From positions 24,164,352-24,228,351 of the forward strand of contig OZ025257.1 in NCBI GenBank assembly GCA_964019135.1: a DNA stretch of 64,000 bases. The letters are read 5' to 3'. Under the pieces are notes generated by a model that saw only the letters and a program-made list of their open reading frames with translations, was not told where the DNA came from and did no database searches. Made by a program: the position numbers and the translations under genes. Within the stretch, counting starts at the first letter, position 1. The number at the start of each line of letters is the position of its first letter. This DNA is from Arenicola marina (lineage: Eukaryota > Annelida > Polychaeta > Arenicolidae). Positions 10,001 through 23,000 of the stretch are shown here, in pieces.

Positions 10001-13000
10001 GGATTTACTGCCCCCTAAAGATGGCGATTAAGTAACGGGCCCGTGGCCATTTCAAGCCGTCTTGTCCCAAGTGGCGGCGTGAGGGTGACCCAATAGTGAA
10101 AGCAGGGTAGGGGGATGGGGTGGGGTGGCACGGTGTCAGTCAGTCATGGCAAGGCTTTCACAGGATGGCGTCCTAACGATGGGGGGTTGCGGTGCCTGTG
10201 TTGTTGGCCTCGCGCTCTGAGCGTCTGCTGTTGGGACTCTCTGCCCTCGGGGTGAACTCCTCGTGTCCCTCCCGCTCCCCCACCCCGCCGCACCTCAGCC
10301 CACCCCGCTCTCAATGGCCTTAGCCGTCCCATTACGGAAGGGCCGTCCTGGATGGGAGTAGATTGGAGGGATCGCCGTCAGCTCTGGTGGGCTGGACTAT
10401 ATCCAGACCAGACCGCCTGGATGTGCCATAGAGAGAGCGTATCGCGGTGGTGATGGGGGGCGGGGGGGGGGGGCTGAACATGGTGGTGGGGGATGGGGGC
10501 AATGTCCTCGGTCAAGCCCCAACTTTGGCGCGAATACCATTTGCGTCCATCGCCGATAAAGAGGGCGGAAAGGGCGGGGCGAGGGGTAGGGATTGAGAGG
10601 GGTGTGTGTGTGTGTGTGTGGGGGGGGGGGGGTAACCTTTATAAATCAGTAGAGGGGGGGGGTCTCCTCTCCAATGCCGACTGTGAGGGTGCTCTTACTG
10701 TTAAGACAACCTCTGAAATATGGATTACTGGAGATGCTTATCGCTACTTTGCGACGCTTATAGCTCGGGAAACCCGCAATTAGGTGTCAGTCAATGTGCG
10801 TCTATTTTTACCATGTGCCTACAGGACGTATTTATAACCAGAATGGCAGTAACAAGACTATAGTTATAGCTATAGTTTTAAGTAGAACGCCTCCCTCCCT
10901 TCCCTCCCCCCTCTTTATCTCACCACCATAATTGTACAAGCAACAATGCATATTGCATAAGCGGAGTGACTTCAAACGCGTTATTTTGCTTTCACAAGAA
11001 AATATAGGTATATGTAAATATTTTTGCACATCTGAATATTTCTGGATCTTTCTCGGCAACTTATGCGAAGCAAATCACCTTTATTTGGCGCCAGTTGATC
11101 AACCTTTAAACCCCTCTTCGACGGGCACTTTAAATCCACGCGGTCATATGGTCCTCTTGTTCTCTAATAAAGTAGGACATTTTTGCGACTTGAAATTTCT
11201 TTAAAACATCGTCATAGTATTTTTTTTTAAAGCGGCACAAGGGCCTATTCACGCAATGATTCTTTTGCCGAAAGTGGCGATAAGGCTTAATCCACTCCTG
11301 GACGGTACACCACTCCAGGTAAATCCCCCCCCCCCCCCCATGACAAGGCCCGGCCCCATTATGTGGTGTGTGAGGCACTCTTTGGGCATCGATTGGCTGT
11401 AAACTTGCGATGATCATCAGGGCGGGTAATTCTGGCCCTTTTACAGCTCTAGCTGCTGTCATTTGGAGACATTACTTTGAGTGAGTGAACCCTCATACAC
11501 GCGCTCTGTCGGATGGAGTATGGCGCTAGGTTCCAGTGGGTAACCAGACACGTTTTTGTCGCCGTCGACGATGCGAACAGCGCGAGCCTCCACCGACGAG
11601 GCTGAATAATGAAAAACAGTATCTGGACCATACAATGTTTACCCCACAGCGAAGAAGCGCCTGCTAATTGAGGCTCGCTTGGCTGTCTCGGTGTACCGAG
11701 GGGCCCCGGCCTCCCACCACTGTGTGGAGATGGTGGTACCCACGGAAGTGAGTTGCAGTCCGTTTGCTCTCCCTGGTAGTTAATGTGCGTGTGTCTGTGT
11801 CTGTGTCTGTGTTTGTGTCTGTGTGTGGCTGTGTATGGCTGTGTGTCGGTGTGTGGCCCGCCTTTCCTGGGGCACTGGGTCCTTGTCTGTATTTTCAAGG
11901 GCCAGCCGCAATCTGCTTGGTGGATTGACGTAATCCCGGTGCCAAGGCGGCCGTAGACGCCGATGGCTTTAGATTTCACTTCGCTTGGCTTGGTGCCGCT
12001 GGTTTGCGCTCTGGTCTCTCCTTTTTTACAGTTACACTGGTTGGTCCGCCCCCGCACCCGTCAGCCAAGTTCGTCTTTGGTTTCCCCCCCCCCCCCTATT
12101 CCCGCCCCCCTGGGTCTCCGCGGCACAGGAAGTCACGCTTGTTGTGGAGTAGACCCATCGAGAAGAAACCACCACCGCCCTCCTCCCGCGCCCCGCAAAC
12201 AAACCCCCAAAAAACATGATATCCGTGAATATATAATACGTGGTACGAGTTAACGCTGTGGCCGAAGTACTCTCCCAGGGAGAGACTTGATAACTTGTTC
12301 AAACAAATGTGCTACGTGGCATATGGAAGATTAAAGACGGCGATAAGTACATCAACCGAGGGCCTGACAGGGAGGAGTGTCGAGGGGGGGTGCGGTTGAC
12401 TGGCGCCATCCATGGTTAGTACCAAGATGTGCTGCAATGAATAAGGCGGATGTCTCGTATCGGATCGGGTTCCACGTGCGAATGGGGTAGTTACCCCTTT
12501 TATCATCGATTGGCAAGAATCGTGACCCAAGATATGCCGCTCGGCCTAAAGTAGTGAAGGACTGAATCCTTACGCCCCCCCCCCTACCTCCCCCAATCCT
12601 CCCTCCCTCCCCACCAAGGGAGGACAAATGTGGAGACTAAATTCTACCACACTCCAACCCCTCTCACTGTTCATCATCCGAAACAAAGTCCAGGGAAGGG
12701 AAGGACGGATGTGGGGACTGCATTCTCCCCCCTCCCCCCCTCCCTCCTCCCCCCACTCTCTGTTCATCCCCCGCCACAAGTCCCATAGAATATGTAAGGC
12801 GGATGTGTTGGGGTTTGAGCGTGGATTGATGTCAGTCAGGGACACGGAACCCATCACGCGGGGTGGGTGGGGGGGCGGCGTTAGTCCTCCGGGGAGGGAA
12901 AGGGTCAGCGATTGATTACAGAGGTTGACGTGACCACCCCCTGGGGGGCCTCTCGTCGCCAGCCTGGCCGCGGGTAAATCCAACTCCCAAACCCACCCCC

Positions 13001-16000
13001 ACCCCTACCCCTCAAGAACACTGCCACAACAACAGTCCCTGGACAGGCGGAGGGAAGGGGTGGGGATGAGGAGGTGAAGGGTGGTTGGTGGGGGTGGGTT
13101 GGGTGGACGAAGAGAGGGACGGTGTTGGGGTGGGCGGTGGGAGAGTAGCGGTTAGTTGGTGTGGGTGGAGGGAGGGACGGGGTTGTGAGTGGGGGGGGGG
13201 GGGTTGTTAGGGGTGTGGGTGGCGGAGAGAGGGACTGGGGATCAGGGCTGGCTCTTGGACCAGAACCTTAACCCACCAATCTCCTCGGTCTTGCTTGGTG
13301 ATATCCCGACACGCCTTGCCAAACATGACGCGTGTGGGTGATATAACGAAACGTCTCTTTCTTTCTTCCTCCCTCATCGTCTTTGGTAGGTCTTCCTCAG
13401 ACGGCTGACCTGACTTGTCTTACGTCGCCGGCGACTGCGGCATCCGGATATAACCACGCCGTCCACCTTGACCCGTGCACCCCCGCCCTCCCAGCTCTCC
13501 CTCCCTCCCCTGCCCCCCACTCCCATCCCCATCACTACCCCCACGTCTCCAGACACCCTGGCGCCGGAGCATCGCGTTTTGATATGTTCCACCGCTTTGA
13601 CACGATATTAAGAAACTTGAGAACCCCCTCCCCCCACCCCCCCCCCCCCCGCCATACTACTGCATGTGACCGCAGACATAACATAACTGTCTGTCTCAGG
13701 GATTATCACATGTCAACATACGGGTAACAAACAACAACAGACTCAGCGCCCGGATTGGGTCTATATATATAGCCTGCAGTGGCTCGCTGTTGTAGGTGAC
13801 TAATGGGTTGGTGTAACAGGAAACGAGACTACAACCTCCGTTGAAGCGTATAGAATAATTCAGATATGCAACTTTAGTCGCGGCAAGGATAAAGTCAAAG
13901 CCCCGCCCCCCTTCCACACACACACCGACAATCTCGTCCACATCTTGCGGTGTGCGCGGTCTAAAATAGCCCTCAGCCTTGTGGGGAGTGCTGCTTATCC
14001 ACCCCCTCACCCCACCCCCCCCCCCCCACACACACACCTACACACTCTTATTGAACGAGCAAGTGACTTCTTCGCTTCTTCAACCGTAACGTAAACAGTT
14101 TTATACAGACAATTTTGCAGTTTTACGCATACGCTTAATGGTTCAATAAACACAGAGATTCATGAAAGTAAAAACGGTAATAAATTATTTCTTATACATT
14201 ATAGGGCTTATTAATAAAGGTGTGATGGCTTCTCTGCTGCCATATTAGGTCTGTTTAGCACGGTTATGTACACAGGCCATTATGCGCACAAGGGACGATG
14301 TCCAGTGCGCCGGGTCACACGGCATGACTGGCATTATCGGTATGTACCGATATTTACCGGTGCCCTAATTGGGCTTCTATGATGCGCTGTGAATAGAGTT
14401 ATGTTAATTGGGCTATGAAGGGGGGGGGGGGGGAGGGGGTAATACTTAACATGCTGCACAACTGTTGTAGCGGCAAGGATATTTATAAAGCCCCCCTCCC
14501 CCCCCCCCCGCCACACAGACACACACACAGACAATAGCGCTGGGTCATACGGCATTATCGGTTTGTACCGGTATTTCCCAGTGCCTTACCTGGGTTGCTG
14601 TGATGCGCTGTGGGCTTTATTGTGCAATTCATTCGCCATTTGTCAAGCACAAAACATACCTTACCCTTTCTTTGTAATGTTACCGTAAGCAGAGATGCAG
14701 CGAGCGTTTTTTTAGTTTACCAAGTCCCGTTTATCCCGGCAGCCAGCCAGCAGCCAACCAGGCCGCCTCCTCTATGTAATCCCCTTCACATGCCCGACCG
14801 AAAACCAGCCTGCCCCCCCCCCCTCTCGTACATCCGGTCGTTCCGGCTCCGCTATAAAGACCGCTATAAATCTGGGCGAGCTATCCGGGGTTTGAGTTAT
14901 TTATCCCCTTGACATTTAAGCCACGTGACTGCGAGTTTTCTCGTGCCGTGCGTTATTCGACGAGATTAACGCGGCTTTCGTATTCTGCCGCGGTCCCGTG
15001 GGCCCTCATAGATGGTCACGTGACACGGTACAGCGCCATCTCAAATGGCCACATTCGTTCCTATTACTTTCCTTGGTTGTCACTTTACTTCTCTTCTTCA
15101 AAGCTATTGGACGCCTTGCTCTTCCCCCATCAAAGTAGTACCAGTCTCTGAACTGTATTATTGTACGGCCGGGTGAGTGTAAGAATTGTCTATTTTTGTT
15201 CATAAAATGCCTTATCTGGGGGCAATGTATCATCCATTATAACCGTGCGATAAATCAGACGACTACACCGTTTTATCGTTGGTTTGAATTCGCTCCCAAC
15301 GATAACTGAGGTGATACTTCTCGATTAGTGTATAACTCAACTGGGCTGTGGGTATACTATGGATGCAATTATGCATCTACGATTGCATCTATAATATACC
15401 TGTCTGTATATTTGTCACTGGTGCTTGTAACCATCAGTACAAATGAAAGCACCACTTGACACCGTCGTGAATCAGCGATTGACTCCGTTGAGGCTTTCAA
15501 GGTCAAGCTGGTGTCGTCACCCCAAGTAATGCTCGCCTTAACTCGCGTGGCTCAACTTACAACATAGGGATTCCCTCGCCACTTATTAACCTGTTTAATA
15601 CTGGTGTCGAGCATGCATGTCCTTCCTTTACGTGGTGTCTGGACTGTCTGGAGAATATTTGTCGAACAGGATGTTTGTGATTAGACCCTTGCTTGGAGCA
15701 ATGAATTGGTGCGTCGTGGTAAACAAGTTTTCGCATGTCTGTGTTTTTTTCCATTGAAGCATGCCTTGCCTGTCAGAATGTGTGTGGATTAAACTGGGGT
15801 TTCGATGTGTTCGTCGTGTGTTGTAGTTTTTTGTTGGCTCAGCATGACTAAATGCGGCTAGTTTTATCTTTTTCTAATCTTTGGATGGGTGTCTTGTCAG
15901 TGTGAGTATTAATCTGGTGGAGTGGGGCGGGGTTGGTCTTGCTGGTGGTTACTTAATGTGAAAAAAAAAATACTTAGCAGGGGCTATCAGCTGACGTTTC

Positions 16001-16980
16001 ACTCCAAAAATAACCCGTCAACATCTAGTTTCCTTTATCTCACCCCGTCGCAATAGTCGCTTTAATCAGCTCGGCGTACTGACTGATACAATACGAATCT
16101 TCAGGTGAAGTGAGATGGCTTTGATTAGTTTGAGATGAAAATAACACATTTCTCATCCACCTCGCCCATCCAAATGTCTCCAACGTTTTTTTGCCATGAA
16201 TACCAGCCGGAAATGAGCACTCGCACTCAAAGTTGCTAGTATTTCGGCTTTTTATGACCCAGTGTGCCTCTGCTAGCCTTCAGCTTCGAAGCAGCTGCTG
16301 ATACTGTGTATCATAGTCTTTGTATTTTTGTGTATAGTTGTTTTGATCATGAAGGAGTACAAGGTATGTTGCCACTGCCAGATTGCTGCATAGATATATA
16401 GTGCGGTGATGGTGTGTTATAATTTATTGTTATATTTCTCATTTGTTTTTAGCGTCACACGAAGTGGGTTTGGTAAGCCTTTTATTAATAACTATGTTTG
16501 TTTGATTGTTATCTTTTCCATATTGTTGACCCAAATACGCCCGGACCTACCTGCTTGGGCAGTGAGAGGATATGCCGTAATACCCGGTAAAAAAACCTGC
16601 TTTATTTTGCAGACGTACCTGTCTTATTCCATTTATTTTTTAAGCCTCTTATTTTGCGATGCAAATTCTGTGGTTCCTTTCGCCTTTCCCCGTTATTCCC
16701 TGTAGCCGCAGTCTTTGTTTAATTTGCATATATATACCACTCGTGCCTGCTTATTCTCGTGGCATGGGTGAATGGACCCTGGTGGACGGTGAACAGCGCA
16801 TGCCAAGAAATCTCGATCCGTGTAATAAATCCATCGCCTGCTGTGTGCAGTAAATGGCGCCATCTGCATTTCCGGGAAATAATTCGGCGCATCTTTAGAC
16901 GGAAGTTATTGCATAAACCATGCCGTGATTTACCTGAAGTGATTTTGTACAACGGGCCGATAAACCCCGATAACCCCCCT

Positions 16981-17011
<31 letters not shown>

Positions 17012-20000
17012 TACCTCCCACGGTGGTGATGATTAAAAAAATGTTAATATAAATATTACAGCTTATGTGGGCCCCATTTGCACCGGGTTCCCTGGGTGGG
17101 TTGAGACATACAGCGGACAACTCAACTCATAATCTTGCCGATCGGGATGTTTATTGAAATAGAATCCAAGGATCAGCCCCACCTTTTAGAGAACAAAGCG
17201 ATAGGTGGATCATAATAAAGTACAGTGATTGATGATAATAACATACAGTAAGTTACATTCCACGCGCTCACTTTAAAGCAAAATTAAATCACAATTTTTA
17301 GTCTGGCAGATTTACTAGCGTCGGCTATCCCGGAAACCACATCATCCAGTTTCCTAATATATCATCCACCGGCAAACTTAATAGCACAAACCACTGTCAA
17401 GTGTATCTAAGACGCTGTTATATGACTGACCTTGCATTGCATCTGCCACCGTCACTGTTGGCTAGAGATGCTGCTCTTATCCCTGTCTTGACATGACCTT
17501 GAATTCGATAGGTTGACATTGACTGGTCCTGGGTTGAGAATGTAATTTCGTCAGGATTTGATACTCCTTGTCCTTGCGACTGGATCGAAATGTCAATATT
17601 TGAACCGCGTCGCTGGTTTGATTAATGAAACGATGTTTCCCGCGCTTTTTGACTGAGCAAACGACATTTACTGTCTGCAAGTACTAACTGTGCCTTATCA
17701 CTGGAGTGACGTGGCCGACCTCAATGTAGTTAACCCCGCTTTTGTGACATATACTACTGGATGTAAACATTTATACATGTACATATAAAGCTTTCCTCAT
17801 CTCTCGACTGCCCACACAGACTACAGGTCTGTGTATTCGAAAGATTTCAATTTGCGTGGAATAGTTTAGAAGTAACCTCCGTCGTTATTAAGTACAGAAA
17901 ACAGTGTTTCTCCTGTGCTCGCAACTCATTTTCATACTTTCTATGTTAGGTAAACCCTTCGACAACCATCTGCTGTCAATGCCGCATTGCAACTGTGTAA
18001 ATTGTTTCCCTTGCTATAAAAAAACAGTCAAGACATATTCATTTTCTCTACTTCATATCATTTGTGTCTCCCCGGCTATCCGGCTGTTGCGCAAATGTTA
18101 TACATCGAAGTGATTTCTTGGCGTGCGCTAACAACTTCCATTTTCCGCCATGTGTGTATCCTCTCCTTACCGATTCCTATTGCATTTTAGCTGTAGCTTG
18201 TAACCTAATACTGAGATACCCATACCCCTTTTCTCCTGGCAGTAGTTGGATTATAATTTTCTTAACTTTCAGGCAAATGACTGCTGACTTAGCGTTGTGT
18301 GCGGTGTGTAACCTCTCTGACCTTTGACCTGTTTAATATGACTTACCTTACTTCAACATCACTTGCTTTCCAGCTATCGATCCCTTCTCTGGTTTTTGCT
18401 GTGAGCGCTTCTGCTAACAGACTATCTTCATTTAACTAAAGCACGCATTTTTGATCGTTGCAAAACATTTTTATACGACAAAATTTTGATAACGCTAAAC
18501 AATGGACCTCACAAAATGGCTTGATCTCTAATTCTTCTAATAAAGATCTTGATCTCTTAGTTGTTGGCCTCATCGTTAAATCATTAAAGATCCAGCTTTC
18601 CTTATAGCTTTTCGACATTCATTACTGCTTCCTTTGTAGAAGTACGTATTTGTGATGACCAGTTCAACATTAAAAATACTTAATAATTGAGGTAATCAAT
18701 GGACCAATGACGTAGCACTCTCTTCACCCATAATCATTTAATATTATGAATATAGGCAGTTTATATCTGTTAATTGGATAATCCCTTCAAGTTTCGCTTT
18801 TAAGCTACATTGCTGTACGATTGATTTCACGCACTCAAGTAGTTAACCCTTATATGTATATAATAATTAAGTAACAGAAACGCCAAATTTGACGAATGGT
18901 AGGCCAGCAGTATGGCTTTGCTTGGCAAACATACGTAGTCCTTATATTGGCAGGGCGTGGCGACTTTCTGGAATTGTTTCAAGAGCTGTCGATACCACCC
19001 GCCTGTAATGGTAGTGCTGTCATGTGGATGGATGTTTATCCCTCGTAGCAACAACTGTTATAATAAACAGCTACAATCTTATAATCAGTCAGGAGTGTGG
19101 GTAAACAAGGTGTTTATTTTGTTCTTCAGTTTTTTTTACAACATCTAAATCTTCATAAAGACAATTATCACCCCGTCTCCTGTTTTTCTCAAAACTCTTT
19201 CTGTGCATGTCCTCCTCAATATATGTCGGATGGGGCACAGGGCAGAAAAATCATGTTCTAGCTGACCGCTTTATCTCGTAACATTCTGATAATAACTGCC
19301 TGGTTTGTTTGTTTACCCCACCCCTTTAATCCCATGATAGATTGACCACAGATTAGTTCATGCTTCAGTTGCAGGTCTCGGTCTCATTGTCGGTATATAT
19401 GCAGATTGTGTGGTTGCATCTAATGTGCTTTGTGCAATCTCTGTTAAGACTGTTGATTCCTTGCTTCACTTCTGTGGACGGATGGTTATCAAGCGAATTC
19501 TGGAAATTAACGCTTTCAGCGTTTGTGGGTCATTTTTACCTTTGTTACTTGAACATTTTTAAAGAAATAAGTGATTGAAATAACGTTGTGAAGTATTGTT
19601 ATATATATATATGTAAGTTCCGTCTGTATAGTATGTTTTATGGATATGATATGGATTTTGGTGAAGCAACATCATTTTTATTCAAGGTTTTCTCTCGCAT
19701 TTTACTTTGAAACTAAATTCTATCCAGTTGTAGCTGGAGATATCATGACAATTTCAAGGTCCAGGTGATATGTATGTGTTGATATTACTATGTTTATGTT
19801 ACCTCGATGATTGCATGTTGATAGCCTTGGAAAGGTATTTCTTGTATGTGTATTTTTATTCAGCCAACCAACAACAATTTTGTATCGAGGTTGGCATTAT
19901 ACCTTACCATGGAGAGCATAACACTAGCTGATTTTTCATCACTGCGATGTTTTTTTTGCTGGGAAAGAATTTGTTACCCGTCTTGTTTATGTGGTGTTAT

Positions 20001-23000
20001 TAATTAGCAATTGATAATTTTAACGTGTTGCGCCATTGTTTTTACGCTTCAGTGCTGAATGCCTTTGGGCAATAATGACCGGTTGTGAGAGGGTCTTCCC
20101 TCTCACAATCACCCAGTGCTCGTAATGGTGTATATATATGTACCAGTACAGACCCGTTTACTCCATCTATTCAGATGCATGGTATTGAAAAATTGCACGT
20201 ATGAATCGGAACTCGAAGTTTGATACTATATTCCGCCCATTGCAGACGGTATATCATGAATATCTAAGCCCTTATGACTTGTCGTCTAGCTGGGATCACA
20301 GGTATGGCGAAGGATTTGATGTCCTCAAGGGGTACGCTTTGATGCTGGGGTGAGACTCAGGCAAAGATATTAGTAACTTTGATGTGGGTATCACTGACTT
20401 TTTAAGTAATATTGTCACGTACATTTCCCAGATAAGTAAAGAAACTTCAGAGAGAAGAAAGAGAGAGAGAAGAAGAGGATGGGAGAGAGAGATCCGACAG
20501 AAAGAGAGAGGGACAGATATAAAGGAGACAGAGAGAGGGAAAGATGTGAAGTTCTTGTCCATAGACATTTGTCAAATTGCGGACGTCGAAGTGAAGGTGA
20601 CGTTATGATGCGTCGGTGTTTCGCGATCATACCCTTCCTTGGCTTAGCTCGTTGACTCGGTCATTATTCCTACGATAATGACCGCATGTCATAATGTGCC
20701 ATTCAGATCTATGGCGATCTGATGGTGTAAAGTGCCTTTTATAACGTCCTAAGTTTCAAAGGTGTTCGCACTGCTTAAGTGGACTGTGTGCAACATCTTG
20801 AGCTCGCTGGCGGCGGTTGTGGATTGGCTCTGTATCACATTTCAATCTGCGTGGCGGTCCAGGGGAGGCTCCGCCTGAGCGGCAGATCAACAGGTCGTGG
20901 GTTCGAACCCTGGAGCCTGCAACTGGGGCAAATATCCTCCAGCCCCGGGGAATTGTGCAGGGCTGTTTTTTTTTCTACCCAATTTAGCCATCTATGTGAG
21001 AGCTAAAACACCCGACATTTCATTTCCTTTCGCGGCGTCCCAGTCTGCGCGCGAAGGACTATGTGGTGGTGAATTAGCGGGAATTATGCGGTAGAAATGG
21101 GGTCCGGGGGGTTGCGTATGATCATGACAAGTGTGTGACGTGAATGGATTCCCAACTGACAAAACATGGAGACTATTGCGTGATGAATGGCTGGCTAGCC
21201 AGCTAGCGGGCTGGCCGATTGCAGAATAGGGTCCTATCAATTGGTGATGTCCTGTTCCTCCACTGGAGGTTAGTGAGTTCCAGCGCGGGCTGATGTACGG
21301 CATGGTGAAATGACATATATCCCCCAGGAAACATAACTCCCCACGTTCCAGGTTTTCAATGTAGCTAATGCACCTGGGTTGGGTAACTTTGACGGTGGGG
21401 GGGCGGGGCGGGCACTGTTGCGAATTTCCCTCGGGGCCGGTTCAATGCTTCCGGAACACAGGACAGGTACATTATCGGACAATTTTAAATCAATCTTTTT
21501 CCTTTTGTGTCTAGCCTACTGTGGTCTGGTTTGGGTTGATGGGGGAGAGGAGAGGTGGGGAGGGCGGGGGGGGGGGGGCGGAAGAGACCAGGGGAAACTC
21601 TGGAAGAGGACTTTTGCAAGATAGATGATCTACGTGCCCCTCGACATCACCCCCTAGTCATATATCTCACTGAAGGGTGGGAGGGTGTGGACGGAAGGAG
21701 GTGGGGGTTAGGGGGGGGGGGGGTGGGGAGGGGTGTAGTTGTCCCGGGCCCCCCGGTGTATGGATGACGAGTGGTTGGTCGCGTCCACCGCATGAACGGT
21801 TTGCGCGGGCCGACGTTTCTTTATGTCCAGCGGGCGGCCGGGGCGAGAATTTAAAACCCGGTGTGCCACCGCGGTTCATTTCCATTAGCTTCCTGCGACA
21901 GTCCCGGCTCCATTTCCCTTTTGGCAATCTAATATGCCTCGCCAAGTGGGTCGGTCTCCTCCTCTCCTCCTCCTCCTCCTCCTCCTCCTCCTCCTCCTCC
22001 TCCTCCTCCTCCTCCTCCTCCTCCTCCTCTCCTTTCCCCTCCTCCCCCTCCCCCTCCTCCTTCTCCTCCCCCTCCTCGCCAACCACACCATCCGAATAAC
22101 CCCCCCTGCCCCCCCCCAATCCACGCCGCTCCGGCAGCCTCACTGTGGCTTAGCGTTGCGTCGCGTCGCGTCACGTGATGCCTTTGCGCGTTTTGTCGCG
22201 TTTTGTCGCATTATGTCGCGTCGCTTAAGGCTGTATAGCGTTGCGCAATGTCACGTCATGATCAATGTCGCCCACACCACACCCCCGACCGCCCACCCCA
22301 TGACCCCAGACAACGACCGCCCACCCCATGACCCCAGGCTACGACCACCCACCCGATGACCCCAGGCTACGACCGCCCACCCCATGACCCCAGACAACGA
22401 CCGCCCACCCCATGACCCCAGGCTACGACCGCCCACCCTATGACCCCAGACAGCGACCGCCCACCCCATGACCCCAGGCTACGACCGCCCACCCTATGAC
22501 CCCAGACAACGACCGCCCACCCCATGACCCCAGGCTACGACCGCCCACCCTATGACCCCAGACAACGACCGCCCACCCCATGACCCCAGGCTACGACCGC
22601 CCACCCTATGACCCCAGACAACGACCGCCCACCCTATGACCCCAGACAACGACCGCCCACCCCATGACCCCAGGCTACGACCGCCCACCATGTGACCCCA
22701 GACAACGACCGCCCACCCCATGACCCCAGGCTACGACCGCCCACCCCATGACCCCAGGCTACGACCGCCCACCCTATGACCCCAGACAACGACCGCCCAC
22801 CCCATGACCCCAGGCTACGACCGCCCACCCTATGACCCCAGACAACGACCGCCCACCCCATGACCCCAGGCTACGACCGCCCACCCTATGACCCTAGACA
22901 ACGACCGCCCACCCCATGACCCCAGGCTACGACCGCCCACCCTATGACCCCAGACAACGACCGCCCACCCCATGACCCCAGGCTACGACTGCCCACCATG

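Noticed and set aside
9828..10031. 67-codon frame ending [20 protein letters not shown]...
   Set aside because: The hydrophobic stretch looked like a membrane exon, but it does not match any KCC segment and has no convincing splice sites in a compatible phase.
20855..20930. Functional tRNA gene
   Set aside because: Only the B-box-like GGTTCGAACCC is good. Acceptor, D and anticodon stems do not pair, so it is a SINE fragment.
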